DNA of 5,851 bases from the NCBI GenBank assembly GCA_002372505.1, contig DFGY01000064.1, forward strand, positions 1 to 5,851, in the 5' to 3' direction. The position numbers were made by a program, and so were the translations under genes. The DNA is from Firmicutes bacterium UBA3738. Lineage in GTDB: Bacteria > Bacillota > Clostridia > Peptostreptococcales > Anaerovoracaceae. The notes under the pieces are model-generated. The model worked only from the letters and a program-made list of their open reading frames with translations. It was not told the origin of the DNA and searched no databases. Positions 1 through 5,668 of the stretch are shown piece after piece (positions within the stretch are counted from its first letter, which is position 1; every line of letters begins with the position of its first letter).

Positions 1-37
1 TGACCTAAAACTGTCAAAGATGGGTGTAATTTACAAA

Positions 38-2182
38 TTATAACATGACATCGCTTTCCTCTTTGCTCGCTTCCACCTTCTCAATCATTCCCCTCATAGG
101 CTTATGGAGCAGCAGACCGAAGATAACCGCCCCCAGTCCAAAGAGAAGAAGGATTCCGAGGCACCGTACATAGGTGTTTCCATACATTCCGCCGATGCAT
201 TCTCTCATGGCATCCATGGCATAGGGGAATGGCATGAAGGCGTATATGGCCTTGAACACCGGCGGCAGTACCTCTACCGGGAATGTGCCACCGCCTCCGG
301 CTACCTGCACTATCATGAGAATGACGCTGACCGCCAGACCCATGTTCTCCAGGGCGAAGACGAAGGAATAAATCATCAGTGTAAACACAATGCTGTTCAC
401 ACAGGACGCCAGAATGAACAGGAATGGATGGAGGCACTGAATGCCCACATAGAGCAGCTCTCCTATGGAAAGGAGCAGGGCCTGAGCCAGTCCTATCATC
501 ATGAACAGGCGATACCTTCCGAAGAAAGCCTCGTGGAGCTTAATCTGCCCCAGCTCTTCCCTTCTCTTTACGTGCACTCTCAGCATGACCGCAGCAAATA
601 GCGCGCCGATCCACTGAGCTATGACGTTGTAGAAGGGAGCCATGACTCCGCCGAAATGATCTACCGGGAAGATCTTTTCAGTCTTCATTTTAATAGGCGA
701 CGCCATATTTTCAGCTATTACCGCTGCATCGTTTGTCATGAGATGATTCACATCGCTGAGAATCTCGCTGTTTGCAAAATTATCGAAGAGCTTTGCCAGA
801 TTCTTCGAGCCACTCTGAAGTGAAATGAGAGTGGACGCCGTTTCCGACAGACCCTTTTCCAGTGACTTAAGGGAGCTATCAGACTTGCTTAAGGCGTCTC
901 CAAGAGTAGTCATGTCTCCATATATTCCCGATAGGGATGAACTTGTTTTGGCAATGGAATTTCTGGCATCAGCCACCGCTTCATTGAGCTTCTTGTCCAG
1001 CTTACTATCCACATCCGATGCAATGCCCTCAAGGGATTCCTTGGCAGCGTCGGTGTCTGAAAGTATTTCACCCACAATGCTCTTCATGTCTGCCCAATTG
1101 CTTTCCTTGGCTGTTTCCAGCTTGTTTATCTTCTCGATTATGCTTCCCAGCTTACCGGATATATGGGAAAATCTTGAGGAAAGTCCCGTCAGCTTCATTC
1201 CCTCTAGTTTCTTGGCAATCTTATCCGTCGATGACTTCATGCGGGTAACTGCCCTTTTCCGGCGTTCCAGCTTCTTTTCGACGAACTGGTTGAATTTCTG
1301 TATGTTATTCCGTACCGGCCGGAAATCATTTTCGATTTCCTCAAGGTCAGTCTCCAGAAGGGAATTAATATTACCCAGTACCTTCTCCACAGAAGGAACA
1401 TCTACCTTTTCGGGTACTCTTTCACCCAGAGATTCCAGAATCTGCTCCCCTAGCTCAAGGGTTCCTTCCGAGCTGTCAATTAAGTCATTTGTTGCATTTA
1501 GCAGGCTGCCTGCCGCCTCAGACAATCCCGCAGCCGACCTGAGGACAGATACGCTGCTGTCAAGATTTGTACTTAAATCATTCATGGCATTGCTAATGTC
1601 TCCGAATGCCACCTGAGGATCCAGGCCGTTTGCCTTCGCCGCATTGGCTGCTTCTGTAATGTATCTGCCGAGAGTATCCACAAAGGCCTTGCCTACTTCA
1701 TCTTCCAGAACGGTCCGCACCTTGCCGGTTATCTTAGGTGCAATGGCATTTGTTTTCTCATTTTCGTAGAAGAGTATCTTCGGGCGCTCAATCTGACCCG
1801 AGGCAAAGCTCAGCATATTCTTACTGAAATCCGATGGAATGATAACGGCTGCATAGTAGTCTCCTGCCTGGACGCCCTTCACTGCGTCATCTGCTCCTTG
1901 GCTAGTATCCCATCCAATCATATCGTTGCCGTTTACTACATCGATGAATTTTTCTCCTACGTTGATGTTCATTCCCAGCATTTCAGTTCCCTCGTCCTCC
2001 GTTGCTACGGCAACGGGGATTCTGCCGGTGGATTCCGGCTCAAAGGGATCCCAGTTTGACAGTATGTTCAGCCATGCAAAGAGGCATGGCACCACAATTA
2101 TTCCCATAAGTATGACCAGCGCAACCATGCTGGCAGTCAGGCGCTTAAAATCGTGGAGGATTATGTTTAGAATGTTCTTCAT
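38..2182 (-). CDS. YhgE/Pip-family membrane protein (intact paralogue, last gene of operon)
   Basis: Seen: 714 aa with the family layout. One N-terminal membrane helix (about residues 17-38) is followed by NWDPF, an extracytoplasmic domain with AVATEDEG (58-65) and GDYYAAVIIP (107-116), then a long helical, coiled-coil-prone region (about 195-490). The C-terminal membrane block has helices near 514-536, 557-580, 584-608, 610-630 and 673-693. It carries GGGGTFPVEVLPPVF (629-643) and PFPYAMDAMRECIGGMYGN (651-669). Known: YhgE/Pip proteins have an ABC-2-like C-terminal membrane region; Lactococcus Pip is needed for phage infection and the N-terminal domain is related to EsaA/YueB of type VII secretion. 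The transported substrate, if any, is unknown. The start is the ATG at 2182, overlapping the upstream stop by ATGA, with an AGGAGGG ribosome binding site. It is paralogous to the split gene upstream. The family call is firm; the role is not. Confidence 0.93.
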   Translation of the reverse strand: MKNILNIILHDFKRLTASMVALVILMGIIVVPCLFAWLNILSNWDPFEPESTGRIPVAVATEDEGTEMLGMNINVGEKFIDVVNGNDMIGWDTSQGADDAVKGVQAGDYYAAVIIPSDFSKNMLSFASGQIERPKILFYENEKTNAIAPKITGKVRTVLEDEVGKAFVDTLGRYITEAANAAKANGLDPQVAFGDISNAMNDLSTNLDSSVSVLRSAAGLSEAAGSLLNATNDLIDSSEGTLELGEQILESLGERVPEKVDVPSVEKVLGNINSLLETDLEEIENDFRPVRNNIQKFNQFVEKKLERRKRAVTRMKSSTDKIAKKLEGMKLTGLSSRFSHISGKLGSIIEKINKLETAKESNWADMKSIVGEILSDTDAAKESLEGIASDVDSKLDKKLNEAVADARNSIAKTSSSLSGIYGDMTTLGDALSKSDSSLKSLEKGLSETASTLISLQSGSKNLAKLFDNFANSEILSDVNHLMTNDAAVIAENMASPIKMKTEKIFPVDHFGGVMAPFYNVIAQWIGALFAAVMLRVHVKRREELGQIKLHEAFFGRYRLFMMIGLAQALLLSIGELLYVGIQCLHPFLFILASCVNSIVFTLMIYSFVFALENMGLAVSVILMIVQVAGGGGTFPVEVLPPVFKAIYAFMPFPYAMDAMRECIGGMYGNTYVRCLGILLLFGLGAVIFGLLLHKPMRGMIEKVEASKEESDVML

Positions 2183-2397
2183 TGGCGCCCTCCTCTGTTT
2201 TTTAAGTAATGTTCCAGATATTCAATGCTGACCAGATAGACCGCAATGAGGAACATAAACATAATCCAGATAATCAGGAACACTGTTTTATCGCTATCCG
2301 TCAGCCATCTTATGAAACCCAGTACCACCGGTAAAATGACCAGCACGATGCCGCTTATCTTTATGCGTCTCTTGTTCTTTGCACGGAGATTATCCAT
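2179..2397 (-). CDS. Small two-helix membrane protein, unknown function
   Basis: Seen: 72 aa, with a basic N-terminus (MDNLRAKNKRRIK), a hydrophobic helix at about residues 14-30, a short polar turn (TDSDK, 33-37), a second helix at about 38-58, and a basic tail ending KNRGGRQ. The positive charges at both ends predict a hairpin with both termini in the cytoplasm. The ATG directly abuts the stop of the upstream Pip gene (TAAATG), and the stop overlaps the next Pip ATG (ATGA). A near-perfect GGAGGTGAT precedes the start, so this is a real, well-translated gene rather than a chance frame. I do not recognise a family. Its position between two Pip paralogues suggests a small accessory subunit of the Pip assembly, which is inference. 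The possibility that it is a generic small membrane protein unrelated to Pip function remains open. Confidence 0.82.
   Translation of the reverse strand: MDNLRAKNKRRIKISGIVLVILPVVLGFIRWLTDSDKTVFLIIWIMFMFLIAVYLVSIEYLEHYLKNRGGRQ
2188..2195 (-). promoter_or_regulatory. Ribosome binding site for the intact Pip gene
   Basis: The minus strand reads GAGGAGGG, with the AGGAGG core ending 6 nt before the ATG at 2182. It lies inside the end of the 72-aa gene, so the two genes are likely translationally coupled. The 11-mer AGGAGGGCGCC that contains it recurs exactly before the channel gene. Confidence 0.8.
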
Positions 2398-3618
2398 TTA
2401 CATCACCTCCGTTTCTTTCATCTTATCCTGCATGAACTGCCGCACCCCGAGGAATGGCTTTCTCGCAAGGATGCCCAGGGCAGCAGCAACAATGAAGAAT
2501 ATCATCAGCTGCCCTAAGTGTATTACATAATTGTTTCCGTACATTCCGCAAATAGCCTCACGCATAGCGTTAATGGCGTATGGGAATGGGAAGAACAGAT
2601 ATACTTTTTCAAATATACCCGGAAGTATTTCTATAGGATAGGTGCCGCTGGACCCGGCAATCTGAATGAACATTATTACCACAACAAGGGCCCGGCCAAT
2701 GTCACCGAACACCAACGTAATGGCATATATCAGCGCCACGAATACCATGCTTGTCACAGATGCTGACAGCCACATGAGCCAAGGATGAACAGGAGTCACG
2801 CCCAGGAGGAAAATGTCTCCCGCCACAACTACGGCAGCCTGAATCTGCCCTATGAGGAAGAATATTAAATACCTTCCGAAGTAACCTTCCGCCTCTGTAA
2901 TACCCGGGTACTTTTTCCGGCTTACGGTGGAGTTCATAAGAGTAACCAGCATGACCCCTCCGACCCAAAGTGCGATGATTGTATAGAATGGAGTCATAGC
3001 CGCACCGTAGGATTCCGCCTTGAAAAACTGTGTGTCTTCTATTTTCACAGGGTTAACGAAGAAATCCGTGTACTGCTCCGGAGTGTTGCCCAGAAGGTTT
3101 GCCAGCACATTTGCCTTTTCGCTGCCCTTTGCCTCTTCAACTTTTGTAATAATATTATCAAGCTTATCCTCCAGAGACGAAAGCATGCCCTGGAGTCCCT
3201 CCACGGAGGAATCCAGACTGCTTGATACAGAGCCGGCACTTTTAAGGACAGGCTCTACATCACCTAATACGCTTCCCGCTGAGTTCAGGATTGGCTTGGT
3301 TGTTTCAAGGGAGTTTTCAATATCAGAGAACATCAGCTTAAGACTGGGCACCATATCTTCATTTAACAGCTCCTTAAGGGCTTCTGCATCTGTGGCAATC
3401 TGCTTATCGGATGGATCGCTGCTCAGCATTTTTACAATGCGCTCCGTGGATGAAATCATTACATCCATTGCATCGGCAGATATGCGTACCGCCGTGGTCT
3501 TAGGCTTCTCCGGTAGTATTGACCTTAGCTTCTGTAGAATTGTCAATACCCGGTTTGCCTTGCCGAGAGCCTTTTCCGCTGCCTCATCACTGATGGAGTT
3601 AGCGGTGAGATTCTTCAC
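2398..3618 (-). CDS. YhgE/Pip-family protein, C-terminal part of a frameshifted gene
   Basis: Seen: a 406-aa frame beginning at a GTG codon with no ribosome binding site near it. The frame is open back to 3693, so this is the distal part of the gene that starts at 4469 and not an independent gene. It contains helical linker sequence (about 1-200), then the Pip membrane block with helices near 208-230, 250-273, 279-303, 305-322 and 366-384. Family motifs are AGSSGTYPIEILPGIF (321-336) and PFPYAINAMREAICGMYGN (344-362), matching the intact paralogue at the same places. Joined across the A tract, the whole protein would be 690 aa, close to the 714 aa of the paralogue. The stop abuts the ATG of the 72-aa gene. 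Without a frameshift event this half would probably not be made, leaving one Pip membrane domain missing. Confidence 0.85.
   Translation of the reverse strand: MKNLTANSISDEAAEKALGKANRVLTILQKLRSILPEKPKTTAVRISADAMDVMISSTERIVKMLSSDPSDKQIATDAEALKELLNEDMVPSLKLMFSDIENSLETTKPILNSAGSVLGDVEPVLKSAGSVSSSLDSSVEGLQGMLSSLEDKLDNIITKVEEAKGSEKANVLANLLGNTPEQYTDFFVNPVKIEDTQFFKAESYGAAMTPFYTIIALWVGGVMLVTLMNSTVSRKKYPGITEAEGYFGRYLIFFLIGQIQAAVVVAGDIFLLGVTPVHPWLMWLSASVTSMVFVALIYAITLVFGDIGRALVVVIMFIQIAGSSGTYPIEILPGIFEKVYLFFPFPYAINAMREAICGMYGNNYVIHLGQLMIFFIVAAALGILARKPFLGVRQFMQDKMKETEVM
2402..2410 (-). promoter_or_regulatory. Strong ribosome binding site for the 72-aa gene
   Basis: The minus strand reads GGAGGTGAT, a 9-base match to the anti-Shine-Dalgarno sequence, within the last codons of the Pip C-terminal frame and ending 4 nt before the ATG at 2397. 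It supports the start choice and predicts high translation of the small protein even if the frameshifted gene upstream is poorly translated to its end. Confidence 0.85.
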
Positions 3619-3635
3619 CTGACCGGCAAGATTAT

Positions 3636-4469
3636 CTATCTTTTTTTTTTTAGGTCTCCTGTTTTGTCGTTTATGGTTTTCGAAACTTCTTTAACTGTTT
3701 CCTTGGCCTTTTCCAGTTCCTTTTCCGCCGCCTCTATGTCGGAGCGTCCCTGACTTTTGCCCTTGTCCAGTCTGTCTTTGGCATTTTCAAGAGCAGTTTT
3801 AAAACCGCCCTTGGCTGCCATTATCTGAGTAATGGACTCGTTATAGTCGTGAACTGCGTCTCTGGTCCCGGTAAGCTGCTCTATGGCAGTGTCTACGGCT
3901 TCCTCTGTATCTATGCTCTCAAGAGCATCCTTTCCGTCACCAAAGTACTCGGTAAGCATGCTTCTCAGTGCCCTTGAGTTAACATCCCCCAGTATATCTT
4001 CCGCAACCTGATCCGTAATCATGCTGGTAATGGGGTTTTTCTTAATGTTGGTATAGTAGGTGAGCCTGGGCTGTTCCTGGCCTACGGCTTCCTCGAAGTG
4101 ATACATGTCGTAGGTAAAGCCATCTTCAAAAATTATTGCAGCATAAAACTTGCCTGAGCGAACGCCTTCTATTGCCTTCTCAGGGTCGTTTAGAGGTCTA
4201 TATGCAATGTCCTTATCGTCCTTTACATCTTCAATTATTTCGTCGGCACTGTTCGCCCGGGTTCCGTCTTTAAGCTTTATTCCTTCATCCTCCGATGCCA
4301 GGGCTACCTGCACATTTCCCATGCCGGCATAAGGATCCCAGTTGGCATATATGTTTATCAGTGCGTAAAGAGACGGAAGCACCCCCATGGAGATGACAAT
4401 CACAATGACGAAAAAATATTTGTAAATGGCACGAAGATCGCTTCTAAAAATCTTTAATATATTCTTCAT
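3636..4469 (-). CDS. YhgE/Pip-family protein, N-terminal part of a frameshifted gene
   Basis: Seen: 277 aa starting MKNILKIFRSD, almost the same opening as the paralogue (MKNILNIILHD). One membrane helix (about 18-40) is followed by NWDPY (43-47), VALASEDEGIKL (55-66), GKFYAAIIFEDGF (106-118) and YYTNIKKNPITSMI (138-151), which together match the Pip/YhgE N-terminal extracytoplasmic domain. A charged helical region follows (about 190-272). The frame ends LKKKR-stop at the A tract. Reading one extra A, or slipping back one base, gives LKKKKIDNLAGQVKNL and continues into the C-terminal membrane block. The start at 4469 has only a weak purine-rich upstream sequence (AAAGAAAG), 26 nt after the channel stop, so its expression may depend on channel translation. 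If not frameshifted, the product would be a single-pass anchored extracytoplasmic domain. Confidence 0.88.
   Translation of the reverse strand: MKNILKIFRSDLRAIYKYFFVIVIVISMGVLPSLYALINIYANWDPYAGMGNVQVALASEDEGIKLKDGTRANSADEIIEDVKDDKDIAYRPLNDPEKAIEGVRSGKFYAAIIFEDGFTYDMYHFEEAVGQEQPRLTYYTNIKKNPITSMITDQVAEDILGDVNSRALRSMLTEYFGDGKDALESIDTEEAVDTAIEQLTGTRDAVHDYNESITQIMAAKGGFKTALENAKDRLDKGKSQGRSDIEAAEKELEKAKETVKEVSKTINDKTGDLKKKR
3641..3651 (-). other. 11-base poly(A) frameshift site within the Pip gene
   Basis: On the coding strand 11 A residues follow CCT. The incoming frame reads CTA AAA AAA AAA AGA TAG and stops at 3636-3638. The downstream Pip frame needs 12 (or 9) A residues, or a -1 slip. Protein similarity to the paralogue continues on both sides in different frames, so the junction lies at or very near this run. 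It could be a phase-variable tract, a site of transcriptional or ribosomal slippage, an inactivating mutation, or a base-call error. Confidence 0.85.
3656..3660 (-). promoter_or_regulatory. Possible Shine-Dalgarno-like stimulator before the slippery A run
   Basis: The coding strand reads AGGAG, then ACCT, then the A run. The last in-frame A_AAA_AAA heptamer starts 7 nt after AGGAG. An internal Shine-Dalgarno-like element upstream of an A-rich slippery site is the known arrangement in E. coli dnaX. There is no start codon at a fitting distance that it would serve. It could also be chance, since AGGAG is short. Confidence 0.35.
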
Positions 4470-4495
4470 TTGCTTTCTTTACTGACTACCGGCCT

Positions 4496-4939
4496 TTATT
4501 TACTTTCTGCTCTCTCACCTCGTGCTAGTACTATTTTCTGTACATGCTGAGCCACCTCTTCCAGCTCCTCATCTGTCAGATCCGTCAGATGCTCCACCTT
4601 ATCCATGACCTCCGGCAAAGTCTCCTTCATGCGTAGCTTTATAAGCTTGCTGTGGATATTGACCACAACACCAACCAGCATGGCAATAATCACAACCGCA
4701 TATATGGACAGCAAAGCCGACATTATCCGGGCCGGTGCGGTGGTAACAACCACATCTCCGAACCCGCAGGTAGATATTACGGAAAAACAATACCAGCACG
4801 CATCGCCATAATTGTTTATGCTTGGTTCCGTCAGCTTTATTACAAGTGCGCTAATCAGGAAAAAAGCCACAAATACTAGAATTACCCGATTTATTCCTGT
4901 TGCTCTCACAACCTTTTTCAATATCCGATATGTTTCCAT
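4496..4939 (-). CDS. Two-transmembrane potassium-channel-like protein
   Basis: Seen: 147 aa with a first helix at about residues 18-36, a pore-helix segment (YGDACWYCFSVIS, 44-56), a selectivity filter STCGFGDV (56-63), a second helix at about 70-96, and an acidic cytoplasmic helical tail (about 105-140). This is the M1-P-M2 layout of a bacterial tetrameric K+ channel (ion channel 2 family). The filter is TCGFGD, against the usual TVGYGD or TIGFGD. No voltage sensor, RCK/TrkA-N or cyclic-nucleotide domain is present, so gating is not evident. It is the first gene of the operon, behind a clear promoter. The ATG at 4939 is fixed by an in-frame TAG 9 nt upstream, but its AAGGAGG site is 15 nt away, longer than usual. 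Passive K+ conduction is likely; how it relates to the Pip genes is unknown. Confidence 0.88.
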   Translation of the reverse strand: METYRILKKVVRATGINRVILVFVAFFLISALVIKLTEPSINNYGDACWYCFSVISTCGFGDVVVTTAPARIMSALLSIYAVVIIAMLVGVVVNIHSKLIKLRMKETLPEVMDKVEHLTDLTDEELEEVAQHVQKIVLARGERAESK

Positions 4940-4954
4940 GGTAATCTACGGCGC

Positions 4955-4961
4955 CCTCCTT
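4955..4961 (-). promoter_or_regulatory. Ribosome binding site of the channel gene, unusually distant
   Basis: The minus strand reads AAGGAGG, but 15 nt separate it from the ATG at 4939, about twice the usual spacing. An in-frame TAG between them rules out an upstream start. The following bases make the 11-mer AGGAGGGCGCC, shared exactly with the site before the 714-aa Pip gene. Confidence 0.6.
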
Positions 4962-4977
4962 ATTTCATACTGGGAAC

Positions 4978-5007
4978 ATTATACCACACTTTTTTTCTTT
5001 TAATTAA
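4978..5007 (-). promoter_or_regulatory. Predicted promoter of the channel-Pip operon
   Basis: On the minus strand a perfect TATAAT (4978-4983) is preceded by TG and one base (TGGTATAAT), an extended -10. The best -35 is TTAATT (5002-5007) at 18-bp spacing, only three of six matches, as is common with an extended -10. Transcription would start near 4971, giving a short leader of about 30 nt. No other comparable promoter is obvious between the operon genes. Confidence 0.7.
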
Positions 5008-5035
5008 AGATATGCATGCCAAAGATATGTATGTC
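5006..5035. repeat. 15-bp tandem direct repeat at the operon -35, candidate operator
   Basis: AAAGATATGCATGCC (5006-5020) is followed directly by AAAGATATGTATGTC (5021-5035), 13 of 15 identical. The pair abuts and slightly overlaps the weak -35 of the operon promoter on its upstream side, where an activator would bind. No cognate regulator gene is in the window. Confidence 0.5.
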
Positions 5036-5037
5036 GG

Positions 5038-5132
5038 GTTGCCCAGCCGGTTGTCATTTTTGGAAGCCATGCCCCTTTTGATGCCAATATCGGTCATAAA
5101 AGGGGCATGAACCGGCAGTAGAAGGGGCACGG
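5038..5132. repeat. Hairpin-forming intergenic repeat, copy 1
   Basis: A 95-bp unit starting GTTGCCCAGCCGG and ending AAGGGGCACGG. It folds into a long hairpin: GCCGGTT (5046-5052) pairs with AACCGGC (5110-5116), and the 12-bp CATGCCCCTTTT (5068-5079) pairs perfectly with AAAAGGGGCATG (5098-5109). Inside that, ATG/CAT and CC/GG can extend the stem. A second copy lies at 5441-5535. It has no coding potential I would support. The copy number and dyad structure resemble a dispersed, possibly mobile, intergenic repeat. Confidence 0.75.
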
Positions 5133-5155
5133 GTCGGCAGTAGAAGGGACACGGG
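5112..5155. repeat. 22-bp tandem duplication
   Basis: Two adjacent 22-bp units (5112-5133 and 5134-5155) share CGGCAGTAGAAGGG and CACGGG and match at 20 of 22 positions. The core GCAGTAGAA appears a third time at 5401-5409, just after the 83-bp array, so the array sits between copies of this motif. Confidence 0.7.
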
Positions 5156-5157
5156 TT

Positions 5158-5406
5158 CAGGTCCCGCCGGGCCTTTCATCACATCAACATTTCCAACATT
5201 TCTTCTCACACAGGAAAAATGTTGGAATAAACCGAGCGTCCAGATCCCGCCGAGCCTTCTGCTACACCAACATTTCCAACATTTCCTCTCACACAGGAAA
5301 AATGTTGGAATAAACCGAGCGTCCAGGTCCCGCCGGGCCTTCTGCTACACCAACATTTCCAACATTTCCTCTCACACAGGAAAAATGTTGGAATAAGCCA
5401 GCAGTA
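5158..5406. repeat. Tandem array, 83-bp period, about three units
   Basis: Units are 5158-5240, 5241-5323 and 5324-about 5396, the last diverging after GGAATAA. Each begins CAGGTCCCGCCGGGCC or a close variant. Each carries two direct 9-mers (CCAACATTT; TCAACATTT at the first site of unit 1) and one inverted AAATGTTGG, which form a hairpin around a loop containing CTCACACA. The 9-mers are at 5184, 5193 and 5217 (inverted) in unit 1 and at +83 and +166 in the others. Units 2 and 3 differ at about two positions in their shared 73 bp and unit 1 at about seven from unit 3, so duplication of unit 2/3 appears recent. All differences I count are transitions. Confidence 0.85.
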
Positions 5407-5440
5407 GAAAAAGAACGGTAGCCGCTCATCAAAGGGGGAT

Positions 5441-5535
5441 GTTGCCCGGCCGGCTGTCATTTTTGGAAACCATGCCCTTTTTGACACCAAACTTGGTCAC
5501 AAAAGTGGCATGAATCAGGTGTAAAAGGGGCACGG
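5441..5535. repeat. Hairpin-forming intergenic repeat, copy 2
   Basis: Same orientation and same 95-bp length as the copy at 5038, with about 16 substitutions and no gaps. CATGCCCTTTTT pairs with AAAAGTGGCATG with one mismatch and one G-T pair, and the inner part reforms as TGA/TCA plus CCAA/TTGG. The hairpin survives although its loop sequence has changed. The outer GCCGGTT/AACCGGC stem of copy 1 is degraded here. Confidence 0.72.
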
Positions 5536-5589
5536 ATAAAGAACAACACTAATATGTACAATGCGATACACCGATATCAAACTGCTTTT

Positions 5590-5618
5590 TTGAATCAGAG
5601 CGATGATTGCTATATAAT
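5590..5618 (+). promoter_or_regulatory. Predicted promoter of the right-edge gene
   Basis: TTGAAT (5590-5595), a 17-bp spacer and a perfect TATAAT (5613-5618) make a good housekeeping promoter. Transcription would start near 5625, about 44 nt before the ATG at 5669. It lies to the right of all the repeats and faces away from them. Between the repeats and this promoter (5536-5589) I see nothing. Confidence 0.72.
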
Positions 5619-5668
5619 AATGTCAGAATGATAGTAACGAAGAGTGAAAGGATTTTTGAGTTATAGAT

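Noticed and set aside
27..40. Dyad TAATTTACAAATTA at the end of the operon
   Set aside because: A/T-only arms of 6 bp overlapping a stop codon are likely by chance, and there is no GC stem or T tail to make it a terminator. The operon's end lies outside or at the window edge.
825..1616. A long plus-strand open frame (263 codons) antisense to the intact Pip gene
   Set aside because: It is serine-rich and mirrors the coiled-coil codons of the opposite strand. The opposite frame has strong family motifs, so this is a shadow frame, as is the 200-codon one at 3020-3622.
3616..3618. The GTG as an independent start for the Pip C-terminal half
   Set aside because: No ribosome binding site lies at a suitable distance, the frame stays open upstream past the A run to 3693, and the protein would begin mid-linker.
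4599..4879. Several short frames on both strands within the channel gene
   Set aside because: They overlap the M1-P-M2 channel frame, lack ribosome binding sites and show no recognisable motif.
5068..5109. Hairpin with T/A-rich arms as a transcription terminator
   Set aside because: Both neighbouring genes are transcribed away from it and their predicted promoters lie outside it. The T runs are within the stem and not after it.
5206..5490. A 94-codon open frame on the minus strand through the repeat array
   Set aside because: Its protein is a direct translation of the tandem repeats (CWKCW/VGNVG-type units), with no ribosome binding site and no family resemblance; the array explains it.
5038..5535. 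CRISPR array
   Set aside because: The units are adjacent 83-bp tandem repeats without unique spacers, and no cas gene is present.
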